Shown piece by piece: positions 33,936 to 41,323 of a stretch of 64,000 nt of DNA. The number at the start of each line of letters is the position of its first letter. The stretch's first letter is position 1. A model generated the notes under the pieces. It was not told where the DNA came from, did not search any database, and worked only from the letters and a program-made list of their open reading frames with translations. Made by a program: the position numbers and the translations under genes. This DNA comes from JAPOVO01 sp026708165 (GTDB taxonomy: Bacteria > Chloroflexota > UBA11872 > VXNJ01), in NCBI GenBank assembly GCA_965208775.1, contig OZ242360.1, positions 1,240,001 through 1,304,000 on the forward strand, read 5' to 3'.

Positions 33936-35141
33936 TTATGACAACAGGATGTTTCGCACGTTCTCAACAGTTGGCGCCAGCGGCGTCATCGCAGGGGGCT
34001 CGGCATCATCTTTTAGCCCTGTCTCGGTAACGAGGCAGACGACGCTTGCATCCTTGGGGATCGCCCCTTGACCAACCAGCTTGGCCAGAGCGGGAAGCGT
34101 AACGCAACCGGTGGGGCCCGCCCAAATGCCCTCCAGGCGCACCAGCTTCGCCTGCCAGTCGAGAATCTCTCGGTCGGTCGAAGCCGCGCCCAGCCCGTTG
34201 TCGTCGCGAGTGACTCTCAGGACCCACTCACCTTTCGGGCCGAGATCGCCTACGGCCACGCCCTCGGCGACGGTGTGACCGATGGTTCGGGGGATCAGGG
34301 GACCGCCCGTTTCCAGCGCGCGAACAACAGTGTCGGCCTCGGTTGACTGAGCACAAACGGGCCGCGGCACGGAGTCGGCGTGTCCGGCCGCCTTCAATTC
34401 CGCGAACGCCCGCTGACCGGCCAGCAACGCCTCGCCTATGCCTATCGGATAAATGACGAAATCCGGGACCTGGAGGCCCATCTGCTCAAAGATCTCGTAG
34501 GCGATCGTCTTCTTGCCGTCTTGCTTGTAGGCGTTTCGGGTGGCCCCGGCATCGAAGACGGTACCTTGGTCGATCACTGAGTCGAACCCGCCGATCATCG
34601 CGTCGTAGTCGCCTTCATACAGGTAGAAGTCCGGCGTCGCGGCGGCGATGTGACTGACCTTGGGCTTGGCACACGTCGCGGAGGAGAAGACGAATGCACG
34701 AATTCCGGCCCTCGCCGCATAGCTGCCGAGCGACGATCCGGCGTTCCCAGTGGTCACTACGCCGATTCGGTCGAATCCGAATTGCAGGGCCGCAGCGACG
34801 GCGGTGACTGTGGAGCGATCTTTGACGGTGCCCGTAGGATTCGACCCCTCGAACTTGACAAGCAATCGGTCCAGACCCATCTCACGGGCGAGTCGCGGAG
34901 TTTCGATCAGGGGCGTTTGGCCTTCGCCGAGCGATACGAAGTGGTCGGGGTCTGCTATGGGAAGCAACCGGGCGTAACGCCATAGTCCCGCGCCCTCAAG
35001 CCGGCCGAACGGGACCTGGGAGGCGGCGCCGATGTCATATTCGACGTACATCAGGCCTTGGCAGTCGGGGCACGACAGGATGTATTCGAGTGGGTGCAGG
35101 TGATCGCAGTCGATGCATCTCAGACCAGTTGCCGCTGTCAA
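33936..35141 (-). CDS. thrC: Threonine synthase
   Basis: PLP enzyme of about 401 aa converting O-phosphohomoserine to threonine. The N-terminus holds a small zinc-ribbon-like region (CIDCDHLHPLEYILSCPDC: two CxxC pairs), common in threonine synthases of this type. The PLP lysine is in SNPTGTVKDRSTVTA, the GNAGSSLGSYAARAG loop binds phosphate, and substrate-loop residues follow. Two adjacent TTG codons (35144 and 35141) can start; 35141 has the better spacing to GGAGG (6 nt). The paralogous cysteate-synthase branch is possible but less likely. The cupin gene follows. Confidence 0.88.
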   Translation of the reverse strand: MTAATGLRCIDCDHLHPLEYILSCPDCQGLMYVEYDIGAASQVPFGRLEGAGLWRYARLLPIADPDHFVSLGEGQTPLIETPRLAREMGLDRLLVKFEGSNPTGTVKDRSTVTAVAAALQFGFDRIGVVTTGNAGSSLGSYAARAGIRAFVFSSATCAKPKVSHIAAATPDFYLYEGDYDAMIGGFDSVIDQGTVFDAGATRNAYKQDGKKTIAYEIFEQMGLQVPDFVIYPIGIGEALLAGQRAFAELKAAGHADSVPRPVCAQSTEADTVVRALETGGPLIPRTIGHTVAEGVAVGDLGPKGEWVLRVTRDDNGLGAASTDREILDWQAKLVRLEGIWAGPTGCVTLPALAKLVGQGAIPKDASVVCLVTETGLKDDAEPPAMTPLAPTVENVRNILLS

Positions 35142-35263
35142 CAAGAACCTCCGTTGCGCTGGAACGGCACTAGCGTAGCGTCAGCCTGTTTTCTGACCAA
35201 AGAATCCGGAAAGCGCAAGGGCCGCGACCCCGAGGCCGCAGCCCTTGATGAGAGCCTGTGCCG

Positions 35264-35503
35264 CTAGTTCAGGCTGGCGCTAGCCGCGAGCCTGCCGCGA
35301 GTCCGCGCGCAATCCGAGCACTGCGTGGTGCCGGGCAGCAGAGCCAAGCGTGCGGACTCAATGTCGGACCCACAGTCCTGACATACTCCGTCGCTTACCC
35401 CCTGAGGGATCGAGCGCAGGGCGGCGTCAATCGCCGCTCTGGTCTGCCGCTCGCTTTCTTCCCGTCCGAGGTCGGCCAGACCATCGATTCTCACTTCGGC
35501 CAT
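35264..35503 (-). CDS. DksA/TraR-type zinc finger protein
   Basis: Protein of 79 aa with a C4 zinc finger at its C-terminus, VCQDCGSDIESARLALLPGTTQCSDCA (CxxC, 17 residues, CxxC), the signature of DksA/TraR proteins that bind the RNA polymerase secondary channel. The N-terminal helix (LGREESERQTRAAIDAALRSIPQG) is short, as in TraR-like members, so the coiled coil of full-length DksA is missing. The ribosome site is near-perfect (AAAGGAGGT). Freestanding; a 444-bp gap lies upstream. Transcriptional regulation is plausible. Confidence 0.87.
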   Translation of the reverse strand: MAEVRIDGLADLGREESERQTRAAIDAALRSIPQGVSDGVCQDCGSDIESARLALLPGTTQCSDCARTRGRLAASASLN

Positions 35504-35947
35504 GATTGACCTCCTTTCGTCAATTAGTTACTTGGAATTAGACCGGTAGACCGGGGAGCCAGGACCGCCCGATAACCGGGTCGCCCTTGCCTGGGCCCAT
35601 CGATTCGCGGCGACCTGCGTCGCCATCCCTTCCGAGCCGGCAAAAGCCAAAGCGCAAACTCGCACTCAGTCCGCAGGCGGGCCCGTAAGGACGCCCACAG
35701 GTATGTACGCATTCTCGAAGGCTTGGGTTTCGCCAACTCGAAGACGGGCACGGAAATCCCGTCGCAAGTTTTACGTTCGATTGAAGCCAGGCAAGTAACA
35801 ACGCCCATCTGATGCCATTCGTCCTTGAATCGCTATACCGCTCTGTATAGCTATATTGGAATGTAAGACTTGAGTGTGCGTTTGTCAAGAGATTTGTCGG
35901 ATGGCGCGGAGATATTTTGAGGGGAGCCGAACGTTGGCTCCTTGCGC
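35504..35947. other. Intergenic gap with an AT-rich inverted repeat at 35832-35851
   Basis: No convincing gene is present; open frames here have no motifs or ribosome sites. GCTATAC (35832-35838) and GTATAGC (35845-35851) form a perfect 7-bp inverted repeat with a 6-bp spacer, in a locally AT-rich tract. It could be an operator or terminator. The DksA-like gene reads leftward from 35503 and its promoter should lie in this gap. Confidence 0.35.
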
Positions 35948-36652
35948 CTAGCCGAGCTTGTAGATTCGCGCGAGGTTGTCGCCGAGCACCAGTTCCAGAG
36001 CGCGGTCTTCCAGACCGGCGCGGCGTATCGACTCGACGGCGAGGTCAGGGTACGCGGTGGGTGCGTTGGAGCCGAATACCACCCGCTCCGCGCCTGCTTC
36101 GGCTACGGCCCGCGCGATAGTGCCCGGCTCAAAGGAGGCAATCGTGGTGCCCAAGAAAACATTGTCACGGAGCAGGGCCGCCTGGATCGCCTGCTCGACC
36201 CAGTAGCGGTGACCCATGTGGTCCATGATGATGGGGACGTGGGGATGTCTTCCGGCAAGCTCGGCGATCTCAAGCGGGTGCGCAGGAGTGCCTTGCGAGT
36301 GTACGGTCACGGGAACATCGAGACTGGCCGCCGTCTCCATAAGCGGATCGCATACGTCGCTCGAAATGAGGTATCCATGTCTCGGGGACATGAGCTTGAG
36401 ACCCTTCATGCCCCGGTCGCGGACAAGCCGCTCGAACTCGTCGTAGGCTTCTTGTCCGAGGTTGGGATTAACGCAGGAGCAGGGGACTATTCGCTCGCTT
36501 TTCTTCGACGCCTGGATAACAAGCTCGTTCGCGGGACGGGTCTCGATTGCGGGCATCAAGACGACCATCTCGATACCAGCGTCGTCCTCGAGCTTGAGGA
36601 GCTCGGCGACGCTTCCATCCGGTCCCAGATAAGCTTCGAAATCGCCCGTCAT
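35948..36652 (-). CDS. Amidohydrolase-2 family protein lacking usual metal ligands
   Basis: TIM-barrel protein of 234 aa of the amidohydrolase-related (ACMSD-like) family. Recognisable parts are VVLMPAIETRPANELV, MKGLKLMSPRHGYLIS, PVTVHSQGTPAHPLEIAEL with a conserved His, HVPIIMDHMGH and ERVVFGSNAPTAYPDL. The family normally begins with an HxH metal motif and has Asp in GSDxP. Here the protein starts after the first strand, so HxH is absent, and the Asp is Asn. Metal-independent activity or loss of activity is possible. ATG 36652 is preceded by GAGGTGATAG. Last gene of a three-gene operon after the aminotransferase and Ldh genes. Confidence 0.8.
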   Translation of the reverse strand: MTGDFEAYLGPDGSVAELLKLEDDAGIEMVVLMPAIETRPANELVIQASKKSERIVPCSCVNPNLGQEAYDEFERLVRDRGMKGLKLMSPRHGYLISSDVCDPLMETAASLDVPVTVHSQGTPAHPLEIAELAGRHPHVPIIMDHMGHRYWVEQAIQAALLRDNVFLGTTIASFEPGTIARAVAEAGAERVVFGSNAPTAYPDLAVESIRRAGLEDRALELVLGDNLARIYKLG

Positions 36653-36663
36653 CGTCTATCACC

Positions 36664-37716
36664 TCAGTTCCAAGGCGCGACGACTCCATAGTCGCGCCCC
36701 ATCTCTTCGAGCACCGCCAGCTCTTCGGGCCGGAAGGGTATGCCCTCGGCCAGACGTTTTTCCTTCGTCAACCATTCGATTTCGCCCGGCGCATACACGC
36801 GGTCAAAGCCCTTGCGGGGCCGGATCCCCCGCAGCAGACGAACGTGGCTGTCCACCGCGTTCTCGAACTCGTCGAAGGGGATGAATTGCCTTACGTCGAT
36901 GGCGAGAAAGAAGTGGTTAGAAGCGTCGGCGGACCGGTCGTCGATACCTTCGTTCAAGCGCACAATTGAGGGCTTTGTTCCACTTAGACTGCCGGTGAGC
37001 GAGTCCAAAATCACGCCGAGGCCGTAGCCTTTCGGTCCGCCCGCGGGCAGAACAGCCTCCGCCTTGGCCGGATCGGTCACGTCGTTGCCCTCCTCGTCGA
37101 TGGCCCAACCGATCGGGATCGATTCGTTTCGAATCTGCGCCATGGCGATTTTTCCGAACGCGACCACGCCCGTGGCCATGTCGAGCAGGATGGGGAACTC
37201 GCGTCCGGCGGGCACGGCCCATGAGAGGGGAAGGTTGCCCTGCGACGGTTCGATACCCCCGTATGGAGCGGTGTTGACGCCGGGTCCGTTGGAACAGGTA
37301 AAGCCGATCATTCCCTGGTCGGCCGCCATCATTGACCAGTAGGCAGCCGCTCCATAGTGCCGGCTGTGCCGGGCGGTGACGGCCCCCACGGCGGTCGACC
37401 GGGCCCGTTCGATTGCAAGGCCCATTGCGGCCCGCGAAACTATCTGACCCATTCCGCCGTCTCCATCGACAACGGCAAAGCCCGGACCTTCTCGGGCTAC
37501 GTCAATCGCCGGCTCAGGGTTGATCTTGCCCGAAGCTAACTCCTGAAGGTATCTGGGCTGGAGTCTCACGGTGCCATGCGAATAGACGCCGCGGAGGTCG
37601 GCCTCGACAAGCGTGCCGGCGGCAAAAAGAGCGTCGTCCCGAGGAACCCCTACGGCCTCGAATAGCGCGGCCGAGAATCTTGTGAGCGGTTCTTGCTCTA
37701 TCAGCAGGTCGGTCAC
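36664..37716 (-). CDS. Ldh-family (malate/L-lactate/ureidoglycolate-type) dehydrogenase
   Basis: NAD(P)-dependent 2-hydroxyacid dehydrogenase of the type-2 malate/L-lactate family, 350 aa. Family landmarks are ADLRGVYSHGTVRLQPRYLQEL, VTARHSRHYGAAAYWSMMAA with the catalytic His, NGPGVNTAPYGG, PILLDMATGVVAFGKI and GPKGYGLGVILDSLTGSLSG. Substrates range over malate, lactate, sulfolactate, ureidoglycolate and dioxo-sugars. The start is GTG 37716, overlapping the aminotransferase stop by 4 bp. The amidohydrolase gene follows after 11 bp. A small catabolic operon for an amino- or hydroxy-acid is likely. Confidence 0.9.
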   Translation of the reverse strand: MTDLLIEQEPLTRFSAALFEAVGVPRDDALFAAGTLVEADLRGVYSHGTVRLQPRYLQELASGKINPEPAIDVAREGPGFAVVDGDGGMGQIVSRAAMGLAIERARSTAVGAVTARHSRHYGAAAYWSMMAADQGMIGFTCSNGPGVNTAPYGGIEPSQGNLPLSWAVPAGREFPILLDMATGVVAFGKIAMAQIRNESIPIGWAIDEEGNDVTDPAKAEAVLPAGGPKGYGLGVILDSLTGSLSGTKPSIVRLNEGIDDRSADASNHFFLAIDVRQFIPFDEFENAVDSHVRLLRGIRPRKGFDRVYAPGEIEWLTKEKRLAEGIPFRPEELAVLEEMGRDYGVVAPWN

Positions 37717-38948
37717 CGCGACCCCACGGCCGCGATGGAGCCTGATTGAGCCGCCGATCTGAGGATCTCCTCACATAGGACAGTTACGCCCTCTTCGATC
37801 TCATGGAGAGTGGCAAAGCTGTAAGAGAGACGAATGTGGCTATCGTCCCGACCGTCCCATCGGAACTGCGCGCCGTTCCAGACCGACACTCCGCGCCGGG
37901 CGCAGGCGGCGCATATATTCTCGGCGCTCGCTCCCTCCGGAAGCGTGACCCATACGAAGAATCCCCCCTCGGGCTGACTCCATGAGGCGCGCGAACCCAG
38001 TCCCTTTTGCAGGCCCCCCATCATTACATCACGCTTGTCCCTGTAAACGTCGATCAGCTCGTCGATGTGCTCGAACATGTGACCGCGCATGTACTCGGTA
38101 AGGATTCGGCTCGAAAACGGGCTCGTACCTCCGTCCGGCTTGTAGTGCGTGAGGGCCGACAGAAGCTCTGGCGACGACATCGTCCAGCCGATCCGGATGC
38201 CGGCGCCGAAGATCTTGGAGAACGTTCCCGCTCGCAAGACCTGGCTGCGGCTCTCGTCGAGCTGGTAATAGCTGGGTATGTGCGACCCCTCGAACCGCAG
38301 TTCGACATAGGCATCGTCCTCGAGAATCAGGAATCCATGCTCGATGGCTAAATCGAGCACCGCCTTGCGGCGCTCGACGCTGGCGGTTATGCCCAGCGGG
38401 TTTTGGAAGTTCGGAATCGTGTAGAACATCTTGACCTGCTTGCCGTGGTCTCGCGCGGCCGCTACTCCCGCCTCCACGTCAGCGATGATCGGGCCGTCGC
38501 CGTCCCATCGGACCGAGAATACGTTGGTCCCGAATCCTTTGAAGACCCGCACCCCCCAACTGGCCTCGTCCATGAGAATCCAGTCACCTCGGTCTACCAA
38601 CGCTTGGGCCGTCATGGCAATCGCCTGTCCCGAGCCGTTTGTGATTAGCACGTCGTCGGGATCGACCTCCAACGACTCCAATCGGAGCGCCTTATGTGCG
38701 ACCAACTCGCGGAGCGGCGCATATCCCTGGCGATCACCGTAAAGAAGGGCCGTCCGGTCAGAGGATAGAACCCGTCCGGCGGCCGCGATGAGGTCGTCCA
38801 TAGGCATCGAGGCGGGGTCCGGCTGCCCCACGTCGATGCTGATGCGCGTCTCGACGCCAACGCCACCGCGATCCATTTGTCCTTGACTGCGGGCCGCTGC
38901 GTCGCTGCTCAGCAGGGAGTCGAGCGAAAAGAGTGTGGTTTGTTCCAC
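37713..38948 (-). CDS. PLP-dependent class I/II aminotransferase
   Basis: Fold-type I aminotransferase of 411 aa, close to 2-aminoadipate/MocR-like enzymes without the DNA-binding domain. The PLP Lys is in RAGTFSKIFGAGIRIGW. Further landmarks are YGDRQGYAPLRELVA, ITNGSGQAIAMTAQAL, FYTIPNFQNPLGIT and the final IRLSYSFA. Substrate unknown. The start is GTG 38948, with GGAGGA about 9 nt upstream. It is the first gene of the operon running into the Ldh and amidohydrolase genes, with 4-bp and 11-bp junctions. Confidence 0.9.
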   Translation of the reverse strand: MEQTTLFSLDSLLSSDAAARSQGQMDRGGVGVETRISIDVGQPDPASMPMDDLIAAAGRVLSSDRTALLYGDRQGYAPLRELVAHKALRLESLEVDPDDVLITNGSGQAIAMTAQALVDRGDWILMDEASWGVRVFKGFGTNVFSVRWDGDGPIIADVEAGVAAARDHGKQVKMFYTIPNFQNPLGITASVERRKAVLDLAIEHGFLILEDDAYVELRFEGSHIPSYYQLDESRSQVLRAGTFSKIFGAGIRIGWTMSSPELLSALTHYKPDGGTSPFSSRILTEYMRGHMFEHIDELIDVYRDKRDVMMGGLQKGLGSRASWSQPEGGFFVWVTLPEGASAENICAACARRGVSVWNGAQFRWDGRDDSHIRLSYSFATLHEIEEGVTVLCEEILRSAAQSGSIAAVGSR

Positions 38949-39062
38949 GGAACGATCCTCCGCCTAGGGTTAGTTTGCTGGAAGATGGAAAGTTTACATG
39001 GGCGCGCGGGGCCAAGCCCGACTGTTTATAGGCAGGGGAGCCGGGTGAGCCGCGAATGGCAA

Positions 39063-39088
39063 CGGCCCGCTCCGTACGGAGCGGGCCG
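39063..39088 (-). terminator. Perfect 26-bp palindrome after groEL, probable terminator
   Basis: Bases 39063-39088 are a perfect GC-rich palindrome (left arm CGGCCCGCTCCGT, right arm its complement), 27 bp past the groEL stop and before the aminotransferase gene. On the minus strand the stem is followed by GTTGCC, not a U-run. It could be a strong stem that terminates groESL in combination with Rho or protects the mRNA 3' end. Confidence 0.55.
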
Positions 39089-39114
39089 CAATCGGTTCGA
39101 TTGATTCGGGACGG

Positions 39115-40809
39115 CTACATCATGCCGCCCATGCCTCCCATACCGCCCATACCACCCATGCCTCCCATGCCTCCCATGCCTCCCATATCGCCCATTTGAT
39201 CGGGCGTGACGGGCGCGGCGGGCTGCGGGATTTCGTTAATGACAACCTCGGTCGTCATAATCATTCCGGCAACGCTATTGGCATTTTGCAACGCGGCGAC
39301 GCAGACGTTTGCGGCGTCGACGACGCCGAGCTCAAACAGGTCGCCGTATTGACCCAGGTAGGCGTCGAAGCCGTACCACACGTTGTCGTTTCGACGGACG
39401 TTATCGACAATGAGCGAGGCTGTCTCACCCGCGTTGGCGGCGATCTTGCGAATAGGCGCCTCGAGAGCGTCCTTGATCATGCGAGCGCCCGTGCGCTCGT
39501 CGCCATCGAGTTCATCCAAAAGAGCGTCGACCGCGTCGGCGGAACGGAGATAGGCGACCCCACCGCCCGGAACAATCCCCTCGCTAACGGCCGCGCGGGT
39601 AGTGTGGACGGCGTCCTCGGCCCGCGCCTTCTTTTCACGAAGCTCGACATCGGTCGGCGCGCCGACTTCGACCACACCCACTCCGCCGGACAGCTTTGCG
39701 AGCCTCTCTTCGAGCTTCTCACGGTCCCAGTCGCTGTCGGCGTCCTCCATCTGCTGGCGAATCTGCCTTGCGCGATCGAGAATATCGGCTTCGTTTCCGG
39801 CACCCTCGATGACCACGCTGGCTTCTTTGTTGACGTTAACCCGGCTGCACGTGCCGAGCCATTGGAGGGGCACGTTCTCCCAGGAGATGCCCATGTCCTC
39901 AGAGACGACGCGCGCTCCCGTAAGGACCGCCACATCGCCGAGAATGGCCTTCATTCGATCACCGTAGGACGGGGCCTTGATGGCAACCGTGTTGAGCACG
40001 CCCCTGAGCTTGTTGAGCGTGACTATCGCCAGCGCATCGTCGGTGAGATTGCCGGCTACCAAAAACAGATTCCGGTTGCCCGAGGCGGCTATCCGCTCGA
40101 GCATGGGCAGGAACTCTTTGCCGTTTTTGAGAACCTGATCGGTCAGAAGTATGAGGGGGTTTTCGAGTTCCCCTTCCATCCGGTCGGAGTTCGTGATGAA
40201 GTACGGCGAAAGCCAGCCTTTGTCGAGCTGCATACCCTCGACATAGCGAACCAAGAGCGGGGTTCCGACCCGGCTCTCGTCGATAATGGCGATTCCGTCC
40301 TTACCCACGCGATCCATGACCTCGCCTATTGCCTCTCCGATGTCACGGTCGTTGGCCGCTATGGTGGCAACGCGAGCAATGTCTTCGGAACTCTCGACGG
40401 GGCGCGAGTTCTCGCGCATCCAGCCTACGGCAGCCGCCACGGCACGGTCGGCGCCACGCTTGAGGAACATCGGATTCGCACCCGCGGCAACGCTTTTGAG
40501 GGCAGCCTGGGCGATGGCCTGGGCCAGCACCACAGAGCTGGTCGTGCCGTCGCCAACCTTGTCACCGGTCTTGACAGCGGCCTCTTTGACGATGCGCATC
40601 CCAACGTCTTCGTGGATGTCTTCCAGCGCCTCGAACTGCTTGGCGATGTTCTGACCGTCATTGCTGACTTCGGGCGTCGAGTACTTGCCGATCATGACGT
40701 TTCGGCCCTTGGGACCGAGTGTCGAGCCGACTACAGCCGCGATCGTCTCCACACCCTTCTGGAGCTTCTCCCGAGCCTCTTCGTTGAATACGAGATCTTT
40801 GGGCGGCAT
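39115..40809 (-). CDS. groEL: Chaperonin GroEL (60 kDa)
   Basis: Chaperonin subunit of 564 aa forming the double-ring folding chamber with GroES. Landmarks are LGPKGRNVMIGKY, KVGDGTTSSVVLAQAI (ATP binding), RAAVSEGIVPGGGVAYL, NAGE, and a Met/Gly-rich tail of seven GGM repeats. It departs from typical GroEL: the TKDG loop is SNDG (Lys to Asn), GDGTTT is GDGTTS, and the sequence between is unusual (EVSNDGQNIAKQFEALEDIHED). The ATG has a GGAAGG-like ribosome site and lies 36 bp after groES. Transcription should come from the groES promoter with the CIRCE-like operator. A second, more typical copy elsewhere is possible. Confidence 0.94.
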   Translation of the reverse strand: MPPKDLVFNEEAREKLQKGVETIAAVVGSTLGPKGRNVMIGKYSTPEVSNDGQNIAKQFEALEDIHEDVGMRIVKEAAVKTGDKVGDGTTSSVVLAQAIAQAALKSVAAGANPMFLKRGADRAVAAAVGWMRENSRPVESSEDIARVATIAANDRDIGEAIGEVMDRVGKDGIAIIDESRVGTPLLVRYVEGMQLDKGWLSPYFITNSDRMEGELENPLILLTDQVLKNGKEFLPMLERIAASGNRNLFLVAGNLTDDALAIVTLNKLRGVLNTVAIKAPSYGDRMKAILGDVAVLTGARVVSEDMGISWENVPLQWLGTCSRVNVNKEASVVIEGAGNEADILDRARQIRQQMEDADSDWDREKLEERLAKLSGGVGVVEVGAPTDVELREKKARAEDAVHTTRAAVSEGIVPGGGVAYLRSADAVDALLDELDGDERTGARMIKDALEAPIRKIAANAGETASLIVDNVRRNDNVWYGFDAYLGQYGDLFELGVVDAANVCVAALQNANSVAGMIMTTEVVINEIPQPAAPVTPDQMGDMGGMGGMGGMGGMGGMGGMGGMM

Positions 40810-40845
40810 GCTTCCCTTCCTTACTGCTGCTGAGCGAGGTCGGGC

Positions 40846-41151
40846 CTAGCCCATGATGGCAAGCACGTCTTTCTCGCTGATTATCAAGTACTCCTCACTG
40901 CCGAGCTTGACTTCCGTTCCCGCGTACTTGGCGAACAGGACTACCTGGCCTTCCTTGACTTCCATTTCCTGACGCTCGCCACTGTCGAGAACCCGGCCGG
41001 GTCCAACCGCGACCACTCTGCCTTCCATTGGCTTTTCCTTGGCCGTGTCGGGCAGCACCAGGCCGGAGCTGGTGACTTCTTCCCGCTGCTCCGGGTGCAC
41101 TACGAGACGATCACCCAACGGCGATATAGAAAGCTCGGTCTTGGTGGCCAT
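40846..41151 (-). CDS. groES: Co-chaperonin GroES
   Basis: Lid of the GroEL chamber, 101 aa. Sequence features are ISPLGDRLVVHPEQREEVTSSGLVLPDTAKEKPMEGRVVAVGPG, which includes the mobile loop (EEVTSSGLVLP), then VLFAKYAGTEVKLGSEEYLII. The ATG at 41151 has AGAGGAG about 6 nt upstream; an upstream in-frame ATG at 41172 lacks support. It is the first gene of the operon, with groEL after a 36-bp gap. Confidence 0.95.
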   Translation of the reverse strand: MATKTELSISPLGDRLVVHPEQREEVTSSGLVLPDTAKEKPMEGRVVAVGPGRVLDSGERQEMEVKEGQVVLFAKYAGTEVKLGSEEYLIISEKDVLAIMG

Positions 41152-41202
41152 ATTCAACTCCTCTAGTCTCAAAACACACTACGTTTTGCAAAGTGGACAA
41201 TC

Positions 41203-41229
41203 CTAGCAGTCGCTAGGCCCGACTGCTAG
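41203..41229 (-). promoter_or_regulatory. Diverged CIRCE element (HrcA operator candidate)
   Basis: A perfect 10-bp inverted repeat, CTAGCAGTCG and CGACTGCTAG, with 7 bp between. Counted as 9-mers this is CTAGCAGTC-N9-GACTGCTAG. The canonical CIRCE is TTAGCACTC-N9-GAGTGCTAA; each arm matches at 7 of 9 positions with the exact N9 spacing and symmetric changes. It lies about 50 bp upstream of groES and overlaps the -10 box, the right place for repression by HrcA. Confidence 0.7.
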
Positions 41230-41257
41230 CATACCGGCGTGAGCGCCCGGCTTTCAA
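41228..41257 (-). promoter_or_regulatory. Sigma70-like promoter of groES-groEL
   Basis: On the minus strand, TTGAAA (41257-41252), an 18-bp spacer and TATGCT (41233-41228). The -10 box shares its end with the left arm of the CIRCE-like repeat, so repressor binding would block polymerase. Confidence 0.55.
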
Positions 41258-41323
41258 CCGGTCGCGCCAGTTCATCCGGCACGACACGGCGGCCGCCTTT
41301 CCATCACTTCCGTGGCCGTAGAT

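Noticed and set aside
35538..35888. Open frame of 116 codons in the 35.5-35.9 kb gap
   Set aside because: No family motifs, no ribosome site, and codon use unlike neighbouring genes.
39121..39190. Tandem DNA repeat
   Set aside because: It is the coding sequence of the GGM tail of GroEL, a normal protein feature.
39196..40833. Open frame of 545 codons antisense to groEL
   Set aside because: Shadow of the groEL codon pattern; no family motifs and no ribosome site.
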